The notes below the pieces were generated by a model that saw only the letters and a program-made list of their open reading frames with translations, had not been told where the DNA came from and did no database searches. 24,113 bases of DNA from Anaerorhabdus sp036637135 (GTDB lineage Bacteria; Bacillota_I; Bacilli_A; Erysipelotrichales; Erysipelotrichaceae): NCBI RefSeq assembly GCF_036637135.1, contig NZ_JAVWNC010000032.1, positions 1 to 24,113 of the forward strand, written 5' to 3'. Both the position numbers and the translations under genes were made by a program. The stretch's first letter is position 1. Each line of letters opens with the position of its first letter. Below are positions 14,067 through 20,517 of the stretch, in pieces.

Positions 14067-14381
14067 ATGAAATTATTTGGAAAAAAAGAAGAAACATGTT
14101 CATGCAACAATACGAGTGGAAACGTAGAAAGAAAAATTATGGTATTAGGTGCGTGTTGTAAAAAGAGCCAAACATCTTTTGAAAATGTTAAGCAAGCAGT
14201 GAAGGAATTGAATTTGAATGAGGAAGTTTCCAATATTGGAGATAATGCAATGATCGCAAGTTATGGTGTAATGCAAACACCAGCTTTAGTAATAAATAAA
14301 AAAGTGTACACATATGGTAAATTAATTTCGATTGAAGATGCGAAGAAGTACTTGTATCAATCTGGCATGGCGCATGAATAA
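14067..14381 (+). CDS. Thioredoxin-like small protein (redox-active disulfide protein 2 family)
   Basis: A 104-residue protein with a thioredoxin-like core of the TM0996/MTH895 type: IMVLGACCKKSQTSFENV, then GVMQTPALVINKKV with cis-Pro72 and YGKLIS. The usual CxxC is altered: the sequence is Cys30-Cys31-Lys-Lys-Ser, so the resolving Cys is Ser34 and a vicinal Cys pair takes its place. An N-terminal tail holds another CSC pair (Cys11, Cys13). These four thiols could bind arsenite or hand it to the neighbouring permease; that is inference. AGGAGG lies just before the ATG. The ACR3 start overlaps its last 8 bp. Confidence 0.85.
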   Translation: MKLFGKKEETCSCNNTSGNVERKIMVLGACCKKSQTSFENVKQAVKELNLNEEVSNIGDNAMIASYGVMQTPALVINKKVYTYGKLISIEDAKKYLYQSGMAHE

Positions 14382-15432
14382 ACAAAAAGATCAATCTATA
14401 AATTTCTTTGATAAATATTTATCTCTATGGGTCATTCTTTGTATGATAGTAGGAATATTGATTGGTAAATACTTGCCAGGAATACCTGCTTTCCTAAATC
14501 GATTTGAATATGCAAATGTATCAATTCCAATTGCTGTTCTCATTTGGTTTATGATTTATCCAATGATGCTTAAAGTTGATTTTGGGTGTATTAAGAATAT
14601 AGGAAAGAATCCAAAGGGGTTATTTGTAACATGGATTGTGAATTGGCTTATTAAACCTTTCACGATGTATGCCATTGCGTATTTATTTTTCCTTGTTTTG
14701 TATCGCAATTTAATTCCTATGGATTTGGCAAAAGATTATCTTGCAGGCGCTGTTTTATTGGGCGCGGCCCCTTGTACGGCGATGGTTTTTGTTTGGTCAT
14801 ATTTAACAAAAGGAAATCCAACATATACAATTGTACAGGTTGCAACAAATGACTTAATTATCTTAATCGCATTTACACCGATTGTAGGATTTTTACTTGG
14901 TGTTACAGGTATTAGTATACCTTGGGATACGTTAATTCTGTCAGTAATTCTATTCGTTGTTGTTCCGTTAGGACTTGGAGTATTAACGCGATACTATATT
15001 GTGAAAACTCAAGGTGAAATTTATTTCAATAACAAATTTGTAACAAAATTTAAAAATGTAACTGTAGGTGGTTTGTTGTTGACACTGGTTATTATATTTT
15101 CTTTTCAAGGTGATATGATTTTGCGAAATCCGATTCATATTCTTCTAATTGCTATACCACTTATTCTGCAAACATTTTTTATATTTTTTGTTGCTTACTT
15201 CATATCGAAATTATTAAAACTACCACATGATATTGCGGCGCCTGCTGGGATGATTGGTGCATCGAATTTCTTCGAACTTGCAGTAGCAGTAGCGATTTCA
15301 TTGTTTGGGGCAAATAGTCCAGTTGCCCTGGCTACAATTGTTGGTGTACTTGTAGAAGTACCAGTAATGTTAATACTTGTTCAAATTGCGAACAAAACGA
15401 AAGGATGGTTTATACAAAATGACAAAACCTAA
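14374..15432 (+). CDS. acr3: ACR3 family arsenite exporter
   Basis: A 352-residue protein with about ten membrane helices, the normal length for ACR3. It carries the key Cys134 in LGAAPCTAMVFVWSYLTKG and Glu301 in SNFFELAVAVAISLFG, both needed for As(III) transport in studied members. It exports arsenite driven by the proton gradient. The ATG at 14374 is preferred over an upstream in-frame ATG at 14332, because it gives a family-sized N-terminus (MNKQKDQSINFFDKYLSLW) and a short 8-bp overlap with the previous gene, typical of translational coupling. The arsC start lies inside its last codons. Confidence 0.95.
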   Translation: MNKQKDQSINFFDKYLSLWVILCMIVGILIGKYLPGIPAFLNRFEYANVSIPIAVLIWFMIYPMMLKVDFGCIKNIGKNPKGLFVTWIVNWLIKPFTMYAIAYLFFLVLYRNLIPMDLAKDYLAGAVLLGAAPCTAMVFVWSYLTKGNPTYTIVQVATNDLIILIAFTPIVGFLLGVTGISIPWDTLILSVILFVVVPLGLGVLTRYYIVKTQGEIYFNNKFVTKFKNVTVGGLLLTLVIIFSFQGDMILRNPIHILLIAIPLILQTFFIFFVAYFISKLLKLPHDIAAPAGMIGASNFFELAVAVAISLFGANSPVALATIVGVLVEVPVMLILVQIANKTKGWFIQNDKT

Positions 15433-15829
15433 AGTAGCGTTTATATGTGTTCATAATTCTTGTCGCAGTCAAATCGCTGAGGCACTAGGAAAGAAATTTG
15501 CCAGTGATGAGTTTGAATTCTTTTCGGCTGGCACAGAACTACGACCACACATTAATCAAGATGCAGTTCGGTTGATGAAGAAAATATATGGTATTGATAT
15601 GGAAGAGACACAACAATCAAAACTACTTGAGCAAATACCAAGTGTCGATATTGTGATTACTATGGGTTGTAATGTGAATTGTCCTTTCTTACCATGTCTA
15701 TATCGCGAAGATTGGGGTTTAGATGATCCTTCTGGTCAAAGTGATGAAGTCTTCCTAGAAACGATGAATAAGATTGAGAAGAAGGTTAAAGAATTAATTA
15801 TAAGAAAAGATGAATTATTAAAAAAATAA
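15419..15829 (+). CDS. arsC: Arsenate reductase, LMW phosphatase-like type
   Basis: A 136-residue thioredoxin-coupled arsenate reductase. The P-loop CVHNSCR (Cys10 to Arg16) binds arsenate, and the redox loop TMGCNVNCPFLPC supplies Cys84, Cys88 and Cys93, followed by EDWGLDDPSGQ. It reduces As(V) to As(III), which ACR3 exports. The ATG at 15419 puts the nucleophile at position 10 as in the S. aureus and B. subtilis enzymes. AAGGATGG lies upstream within the acr3 gene, and the two overlap by 14 bp. Last gene of the ars operon; no clear hairpin terminator is seen in the 104 bp that follow. Confidence 0.95.
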   Translation: MTKPKVAFICVHNSCRSQIAEALGKKFASDEFEFFSAGTELRPHINQDAVRLMKKIYGIDMEETQQSKLLEQIPSVDIVITMGCNVNCPFLPCLYREDWGLDDPSGQSDEVFLETMNKIEKKVKELIIRKDELLKK

Positions 15830-15933
15830 GTCAGAAATGATAGAAATAATTGTAAAATAAACTGAGATTTAATAGATGCCTAGTACTTGGATGTTGTTTG
15901 GCGTATGATAGAGACAACTAATGGAGGTAAATA

Positions 15934-16380
15934 ATGAATCAATCTTATGTAATGTTTAAACCCGATTGTCTTCAAAGAGAACTAGTAGATGAACTAAAGA
16001 AAGTCATTGAAGAAAATGGATTCACAATTGTAAAGAGTAAAGAAGTTTTAGTAGATGAAGAAAGAATACTAAAACACTATGAAGAAGTAATTGAACGATT
16101 AAATTCAGACTCATTTAAACAATCAATCATCAATGCTTTTGTAGGGAAGAAAGTAATTGCAATGGAAATCACGAATAATAGTGGTGATTGCATTGAGAAA
16201 TTCAGGGCATTATTAGGTCCAACAGATCCTGCAAAAGCGTCACCTCAAACAATACGAGGTAAATATGGTAATGATTCGATGGAGAAATCTAAAGCAGAAG
16301 GAAGAATGTTGAACAATCTAGTTCATGCATCTGATAGTGAAGAAAATGCACAAAAAGAATTAGAATTATGGTTTAGTTAA
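15934..16380 (+). CDS. ndk: Nucleoside diphosphate kinase
   Basis: A 148-residue NDK that moves the gamma phosphate from ATP to other nucleoside diphosphates through a phospho-His. FKPDCLQREL is the N-terminal signature (Lys9), and the catalytic His131 sits in NLVHASDSEENAQKELELWF. The central part contains an insertion-like NSDSFKQSIINAFVG where shorter loops are common, but the family call is clear. GGAGGT precedes the ATG. It appears monocistronic: 104 bp after arsC, and followed at once by a terminator. A weak TATGAT at 15904 could be its -10. Confidence 0.92.
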   Translation: MNQSYVMFKPDCLQRELVDELKKVIEENGFTIVKSKEVLVDEERILKHYEEVIERLNSDSFKQSIINAFVGKKVIAMEITNNSGDCIEKFRALLGPTDPAKASPQTIRGKYGNDSMEKSKAEGRMLNNLVHASDSEENAQKELELWFS

Positions 16381-16409
16381 GGTATCTTTGAAAAAGATAT
16401 CTTTTTTTT
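16381..16409 (+). terminator. Rho-independent terminator after ndk
   Basis: GGTATCTT (16381-16388) pairs with AAGATATC (16394-16401), one G-U pair, loop TGAAA, followed by eight Ts. Confidence 0.9.
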
Positions 16410-16420
16410 GCTGAAAACCA

Positions 16421-16448
16421 TTGTGTTTTGAGTATGTTATGATATACT
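16421..16448 (+). promoter_or_regulatory. Promoter for the structured leader and C39 lipoprotein gene
   Basis: TTGTGT (16421-16426), 16 bp, TATACT (16443-16448), with TGA ahead of the -10. The start would be near 16455, about 350 nt before the next start codon. Confidence 0.55.
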
Positions 16449-16454
16449 TTTTTT

Positions 16455-16660
16455 CGTGATTGAATAAGGGGGGGTAGAATTGAGTCATTCACATCCTAAT
16501 TTTTAAATGGAGTAATCCATTTTTGAAGACGAGAGTCTTTGACAATTGACCGAAGTTTTGAAAAAGAAATAGGCTACGGACAGCTGGGTCAAATGCCGAA
16601 TTAGCGACAAGTGTTCTTGTTGGGAGTTTAAGAAACTCATTTATAAGTTTAAGTGCTTGT
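16455..16660 (+). ncRNA. Candidate structured leader or small RNA, family not recognised
   Basis: This gene-free stretch holds a chain of hairpins: AAATGGA-GTAA-TCCATTT (16505-16522) and AAGAC-GAGA-GTCTT (16526-16539), both with GNRA tetraloops; TTGACC (16546-16551) with GGTCAA (16587-16592); ACAAG-TGTT-CTTGT (16607-16620); and GAGTTT-AAG-AAACTC (16624-16638). No terminator ends the cluster, so it is probably the 5' leader of the lipoprotein gene. I compared it from memory with lysine, M-box, ydaO, yybP, SAM, glycine, T-box and cobalamin motifs and found no convincing match. The remaining 16661-16807 is AT-rich with one loose hairpin (16675-16696) and the ribosome site. Confidence 0.4.
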
Positions 16661-16807
16661 AAAAACAATAAGAGTAGTAAAAGTAATTATTTACTATATA
16701 GACTCAAGATACCTAAGAAGTATAAATAAAACAGAAATGATAATAAATAAAACCAATAGGATAACTACAAGTACAATAACTTTGTTTATTTCGTAAGGAG
16801 AAAATAA

Positions 16808-17617
16808 ATGAAAAAAATTATTGTATGTTTATTAGCGTTAGCTTTAGTTGCGGGTTGTAGTGCTACACCAAATAAGGTAGAAAGCACACCTACTCCTGAA
16901 ACTAAGGTAGTTACAGGGAATTATACTGATGAAATGAAAATTCCATATGCAGTTGATCTAGAAGAATATGGTGCAGATTCAGTAGAACGTAATGGTGATC
17001 ACCAAGGGTCTCCATATTTTAATCAACTTGATTTCTATAATATGGAGTCAACAGATACATTAACAATTTTACCTAAGTTTAAAACATACCAACAAACTTC
17101 TGAATGGAGTTGTGGTGTTGTATCAGCATTAATGGTTTTGAACTTTTATGATGCACTTGGAGAATACAATGAATCAACATTAGCTGAGTTCCGCACAAAC
17201 GGTTTGGATTATGCGGCAACTTCTTTAGAATCAATGATTGATATTTTTGAAGGTGTTGGAGGATTTGAAATTAGTTCAACTTATGATTATACAGAAGAAA
17301 ACTTTGAAGATATTAGTTTAGAGTTCATCCAAGAAAATATCAAAAATAATATTCCAATGATGGTTGCGTGGAATGACTGGGGTGGACACTGGCAAGTAAT
17401 TATTGGATATGACACAATGGGCACTGAAACAACACAAGATGATGTGATCATTGTTGCGGATTCGTATGACACGACAGATCATAATCAAGATGGTTATGGA
17501 GTTTATCCTGCAGAGAGATTCTTCTATAACTGGACAATGTATGATTTCTTTACTGAAAACTATGGTATTAATGAAAGAGATCGTTTGTTTATCACAGTTA
17601 AACCAGTACAAAAGTAA
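16808..17617 (+). CDS. C39-like papain-fold lipoprotein
   Basis: A 269-residue surface lipoprotein with lipobox LVAGC (Cys17) and a Pro/Thr-rich spacer (about 18-35). The catalytic domain is of the C39/papain-like kind: TYQQTSEWSCGVVSALMVL gives Gln95 or Gln96 and Cys102, GGHWQVIIGYD gives His194, and VIIVADSYD gives Asp218. A full Cys-His-Asp triad suggests an active extracellular cysteine peptidase or related amidohydrolase. DHNQDGYG (224-231) resembles a DxNxDG calcium loop. Unlike bacteriocin C39 peptidases it has no ABC transporter fusion. AAGGAG precedes the ATG; the long leader is described separately. The substrate is unknown. Confidence 0.82.
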   Translation: MKKIIVCLLALALVAGCSATPNKVESTPTPETKVVTGNYTDEMKIPYAVDLEEYGADSVERNGDHQGSPYFNQLDFYNMESTDTLTILPKFKTYQQTSEWSCGVVSALMVLNFYDALGEYNESTLAEFRTNGLDYAATSLESMIDIFEGVGGFEISSTYDYTEENFEDISLEFIQENIKNNIPMMVAWNDWGGHWQVIIGYDTMGTETTQDDVIIVADSYDTTDHNQDGYGVYPAERFFYNWTMYDFFTENYGINERDRLFITVKPVQK

Positions 17618-17642
17618 TCAATACTTAAACTGATAAGAATTA

Positions 17643-17685
17643 AAAAATGATTTCATCACAATTCATGTGAAATGAAATCATTTTT
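17643..17685. terminator. Terminator after the C39-like gene
   Basis: AAAAATGATTTCA (17643-17655) pairs with TGAAATCATTTTT (17673-17685), with an inner TCACA/TGTGA helix. The A and T runs make it potentially bidirectional. Confidence 0.9.
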
Positions 17686-17691
17686 ATTTTG

Positions 17692-17700
17692 TGCTACAAT
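17692..17700 (+). promoter_or_regulatory. Extended -10 promoter for the 10-TM exporter gene
   Basis: TGCTACAAT, 17 bp before the ATG, implies a very short leader of about 11 nt that starts at the Shine-Dalgarno. Confidence 0.4.
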
Positions 17701-17717
17701 TTCAAAGAGGTAAAAAA

Positions 17718-18533
17718 ATGGAACTTATAATAGATGCAATAATTGATACATTAAAAATAATGCCTTTCTTATTTATTACGTACTTAGTTATTGAATGGAT
17801 AGAACATAAAGCAAGTGACAAGATGGCAATAGGCATACAAAAAACTGCAAAGTTTGGTCCAATATTAGGTAGTGCTGCAGGACTTATACCACAGTGTGGA
17901 TTCTCTTCTATTGCTTCTACTTTATATGTGACGCGAGTACTTACGCTAGGAACATTAATTTCTATTTACTTAGCGACTTCTGATGAGATGTTACCAATAC
18001 TGATTTCAAATAGTGCACCAATCGATTTGATATTTAAGATATTGAGTATTAAGTTCATCATCGGCGTAGTCGTAGGTTATGCAATAGACCTAGTTGTTAA
18101 AAAAGGTAAGAAGGAAACAATACATATTGATGCGTTTTGTGATGACGAGGATTGTCATTGTGAGGAAGAAGGAATATTCATATCTGCATTCAAGCATACA
18201 ATCAAGATTAGTTTCTATATATTGATTGTTACTTACTTATTGAATTTGGTCATTGCAAATATACATTTGGAACAATTGCTACTTGCATCACCAACGTTGA
18301 CAGTGTTTGTATCTGCGGTTGTAGGATTGATTCCTAACTGTGCTGCATCAATTGTAATTACCGAATTATATTTAGAAGGTTTATTGGGCTTTGGCCCAAT
18401 GATGGCGGGCTTGCTTACCAATGCGGGTGTGGGATTACTGGTTTTATTTAGGATAAATAAAAACATGAAAGAAAACTTCAAAATCATATTACTCTTACTG
18501 GTTATTGGAATTATAGCTGGTTTATTACTTTAA
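17718..18533 (+). CDS. Predicted 10-TM metal exporter (ArsP_2 / putative manganese transporter family)
   Basis: A 271-residue membrane protein with two related halves. The first has AAGLIPQCGFSSIASTLY and LATSDEMLPILIS; the second has VVGLIPNCAASIVITELYL, MAGLLTNAGVGLLVLFRINK. These are the conserved motifs of the family named putative heavy-metal exporter or manganese transporter (ArsP_2). The cytosolic loop between halves (about 130-152) is rich in His, Cys, Asp and Glu, including FCDDEDCHCEEE, and looks like a metal-binding site. The ATG at 17718 is chosen because AGAGG lies right before it; an earlier start would lie in the promoter. Monocistronic, between two terminators. The exported metal is not known; proximity to the ars operon is suggestive only. 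Confidence 0.85.
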   Translation: MELIIDAIIDTLKIMPFLFITYLVIEWIEHKASDKMAIGIQKTAKFGPILGSAAGLIPQCGFSSIASTLYVTRVLTLGTLISIYLATSDEMLPILISNSAPIDLIFKILSIKFIIGVVVGYAIDLVVKKGKKETIHIDAFCDDEDCHCEEEGIFISAFKHTIKISFYILIVTYLLNLVIANIHLEQLLLASPTLTVFVSAVVGLIPNCAASIVITELYLEGLLGFGPMMAGLLTNAGVGLLVLFRINKNMKENFKIILLLLVIGIIAGLLL

Positions 18534-18556
18534 GACATGTGAAAGCATGTCTTTTT
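18532..18556 (+). terminator. Terminator after the 10-TM exporter gene
   Basis: AAGACATG (18532-18539) and CATGTCTT (18546-18553) with loop TGAAAG, then a T run. It overlaps the stop codon. Confidence 0.88.
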
Positions 18557-18561
18557 CTTTG

Positions 18562-18589
18562 TTGACAATTTATTGTAAAGTAGTAAAAT
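18562..18589 (+). promoter_or_regulatory. Promoter of the marR-MATE-ABC operon
   Basis: TTGACA (18562-18567), 16 bp, TAAAAT (18584-18589). It has the only perfect -35 consensus that I noted in the window, and the palindrome at 18605 lies just downstream. Confidence 0.7.
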
Positions 18590-18604
18590 AGTTCATGTTA
18601 GGAA

Positions 18605-18620
18605 AGTTCTAAAAAGAACT
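18605..18620. promoter_or_regulatory. Probable MarR operator palindrome
   Basis: AGTTCT-AAAA-AGAACT is a perfect inverted repeat just after the expected transcription start and 15 bp before the marR ATG. It has no following T run. The position suits autorepression by the MarR protein encoded next. Confidence 0.6.
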
Positions 18621-18634
18621 ATATAGGTAGAAAG

Positions 18635-19084
18635 ATGAATAAAGATATTCTATTGGTTGGAAGATACTTCATTAAGTTTTATGAGAGTTATTGTGCACAA
18701 GTATGTGCTAAACATAAGTTAACGCAGATGGAACTAGATGTTATTGCGTTTCTTTCGAACAACCCAGAATTAGATACAGCGAGTGATATTGTAGAAGTTC
18801 GCCAATTTACAAAATCAAATATTTCGTTAGCTGTGGAACAATTAATTCAAAGAAAGTTATTGGTTAGACAAAGTGATAAGCAAGATCGCAGAAAAATTCA
18901 TCTTGTTTTAACGACTTCAAGTAAACCTATTGTGAAAGATATTAAGAAGATGCAAGATGACTTTTCTAATGATGTAGTGTGTGACTTTAGTGATGAGGAA
19001 AAACAACTATTCAATGAATTTATCACACGAATGATTACAAATATTTTGAATGGAATAGGGAGAGCAAAGAAAAATGCAGAATAG
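18635..19084 (+). CDS. MarR family transcriptional regulator
   Basis: A 149-residue winged-helix repressor. The DNA-binding part is about residues 28-100: LTQMELDVIAFLSNNP, ASDIVEVRQFTKSNISLAVEQLIQRKLL, and the wing DKQDRRKIHLVLT. N- and C-terminal helices would form the dimer interface. MarR proteins often repress linked drug-export genes and release DNA when bound by the drug or an oxidant. Here the linked genes are a MATE transporter (overlapping by 11 bp) and an ABC exporter pair. The ATG has a modest TAGGTAG ribosome site, which may keep repressor levels low. Confidence 0.92.
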   Translation: MNKDILLVGRYFIKFYESYCAQVCAKHKLTQMELDVIAFLSNNPELDTASDIVEVRQFTKSNISLAVEQLIQRKLLVRQSDKQDRRKIHLVLTTSSKPIVKDIKKMQDDFSNDVVCDFSDEEKQLFNEFITRMITNILNGIGRAKKNAE

Positions 19085-20453
19085 TGATTTTTTAGGTAAG
19101 GAACCAGTCGGTAAGCTTTTATTTAAATTAGCGTTACCAGCGATTACAGCACAATTAATTAATATGTTATATAACATCGTTGACCGTATTTATATTGGTC
19201 ATATCGCAGATATTGGATCGCTAGCATTAACGGGTGTTGGTGTGTGTATGCCAATTATTATGTTGATCTCAGCTTTTGCAGCTTTAGTAAGTATGGGTGG
19301 TGCCCCTCGTGCGTCCATCTTTATGGGAAGAAATGACAACAAGACAGCAGCTAAGATTATGTCAAATTGTTTCACCTTATTGATTCTTGTTTCAATCATT
19401 ATTACAGGTACTTTATTTTTTAATCAAGAAAAATTATTAATGACGTTTGGTGCTAGTGCAAATACGATTCAATATGCAATGGAGTACATGACAATTTATT
19501 CATTAGGGACGATCTTTGTGCAACTCGCATTGGGAATGAATGCATTTATAACAGCACAAGGTTTTGCGAAGACAAGTATGTTGACTGTATTAATTGGTGC
19601 GGTTATCAATATTATATTAGATCCAATCTTAATCTTTGGATTTAATATGGGAGTTGAAGGAGCAGCACTTGCGACAATCATCTCACAAGCAGTTTCAGCA
19701 TTATGGGTTATTTGGTTCTTGGTTGGTAAGAAAACAATACTAAAAATCAAACTTCAAGATATGAAGATTGACTTTTCACTTATTTTACCTTGTATTGCAT
19801 TAGGTTTATCACCATTCATAATGCAAGCAACTGAAAGTATTATTGCAGTGTGTTTTAATTCGTCATTGTTATACTATGGCGGTGATATTGCGGTAGGAGC
19901 TATGACAATACTAACAAGTGTCATGCAATTCTCCATGTTACCTTTACAAGGAATTGCTCAAGGGGCTCAGCCTATAACTAGTTATAATTATGGAGCTAAA
20001 AATGCACAGCGAGTAAAAGAAGTATTTAAAAAATTACTAAAAGTAAGTTTTATTTATTCAGCAATCTTGTGGGTAGCGATTATGATTGTGCCACAAATGT
20101 TTGCGTCCATGTTTACACCAGATGTTGAATTGATTGAATTCACAAAAGTTGCTTTACGTATTTACATGTCTGCTTCAGTTATCTTCTCAATTCAAATTTC
20201 ATGTCAAATGACATTGATTGCGATTGGAAATGTAGTAGCATCGGTGTTTATTGCGATACTAAGAAAAATATTATTACTTATTCCATTAATTTATATATTG
20301 CCACAAATCTTTACGGCGAATCAAACGATTGCAGTATATCTAGCAGAACCAGTAGCGGATATCATTGCAGTAACATGTACAATCCTAATTTTTTCAAAGC
20401 AGTTTAAGAAAGCTCTTAAGAAATTAGATCAAGGGGAAGTTGTTACAAATTAG
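19074..20453 (+). CDS. MATE family multidrug efflux transporter
   Basis: A 459-residue membrane protein with the expected 12 helices in two MatE repeats. The N-terminal sequence VGKLLFKLALPAITAQLINMLYNIVDRIYIGH is characteristic of the DinF/NorM-like MATE group, and the second repeat contains MLPLQGIAQGAQPITSYNYGAKN. Such proteins expel cationic drugs, dyes or metabolites using Na+ or H+ gradients. The ATG lies within the end of marR, with GGGAGAGC upstream, so translation is coupled. The ABC genes follow after 64 bp with no terminator seen, and one MarR-controlled transcript probably covers all four genes. Confidence 0.93.
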   Translation: MQNSDFLGKEPVGKLLFKLALPAITAQLINMLYNIVDRIYIGHIADIGSLALTGVGVCMPIIMLISAFAALVSMGGAPRASIFMGRNDNKTAAKIMSNCFTLLILVSIIITGTLFFNQEKLLMTFGASANTIQYAMEYMTIYSLGTIFVQLALGMNAFITAQGFAKTSMLTVLIGAVINIILDPILIFGFNMGVEGAALATIISQAVSALWVIWFLVGKKTILKIKLQDMKIDFSLILPCIALGLSPFIMQATESIIAVCFNSSLLYYGGDIAVGAMTILTSVMQFSMLPLQGIAQGAQPITSYNYGAKNAQRVKEVFKKLLKVSFIYSAILWVAIMIVPQMFASMFTPDVELIEFTKVALRIYMSASVIFSIQISCQMTLIAIGNVVASVFIAILRKILLLIPLIYILPQIFTANQTIAVYLAEPVADIIAVTCTILIFSKQFKKALKKLDQGEVVTN

Positions 20454-20517
20454 TAAGATTATTTAAATTTAATATTAGGGGAGTTTACTGACAGTTAAAA
20501 AGAAGGAGACTCAATCT

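Noticed and set aside
12754..15829. Mobile arsenic island with insertion sequence or integrase
   Set aside because: No transposase, integrase, terminal inverted repeats or target duplications can be seen around the operon in this window.
16503..16640. Minus-strand ORF of 45 codons across the hairpin-rich leader
   Set aside because: The DNA is explained better by inverted repeats. The ORF has an in-frame stop directly before its ATG and no ribosome site.
16455..16660. Known riboswitch (M-box, lysine, ydaO, yybP or T-box)
   Set aside because: Short stretches look similar (for example ATAGGCTACGGACAGC to an M-box segment), but the order of conserved elements does not fit any of them.
17318..17611. 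Minus-strand ORF of 97 codons inside the C39-like gene
   Set aside because: Antisense shadow of a gene with an intact catalytic triad; no recognisable domain.
20201..20407. Plus-strand ORF of 68 codons in another frame of the MATE gene
   Set aside because: Out-of-frame overlap with conserved transporter sequence; composition is not protein-like.
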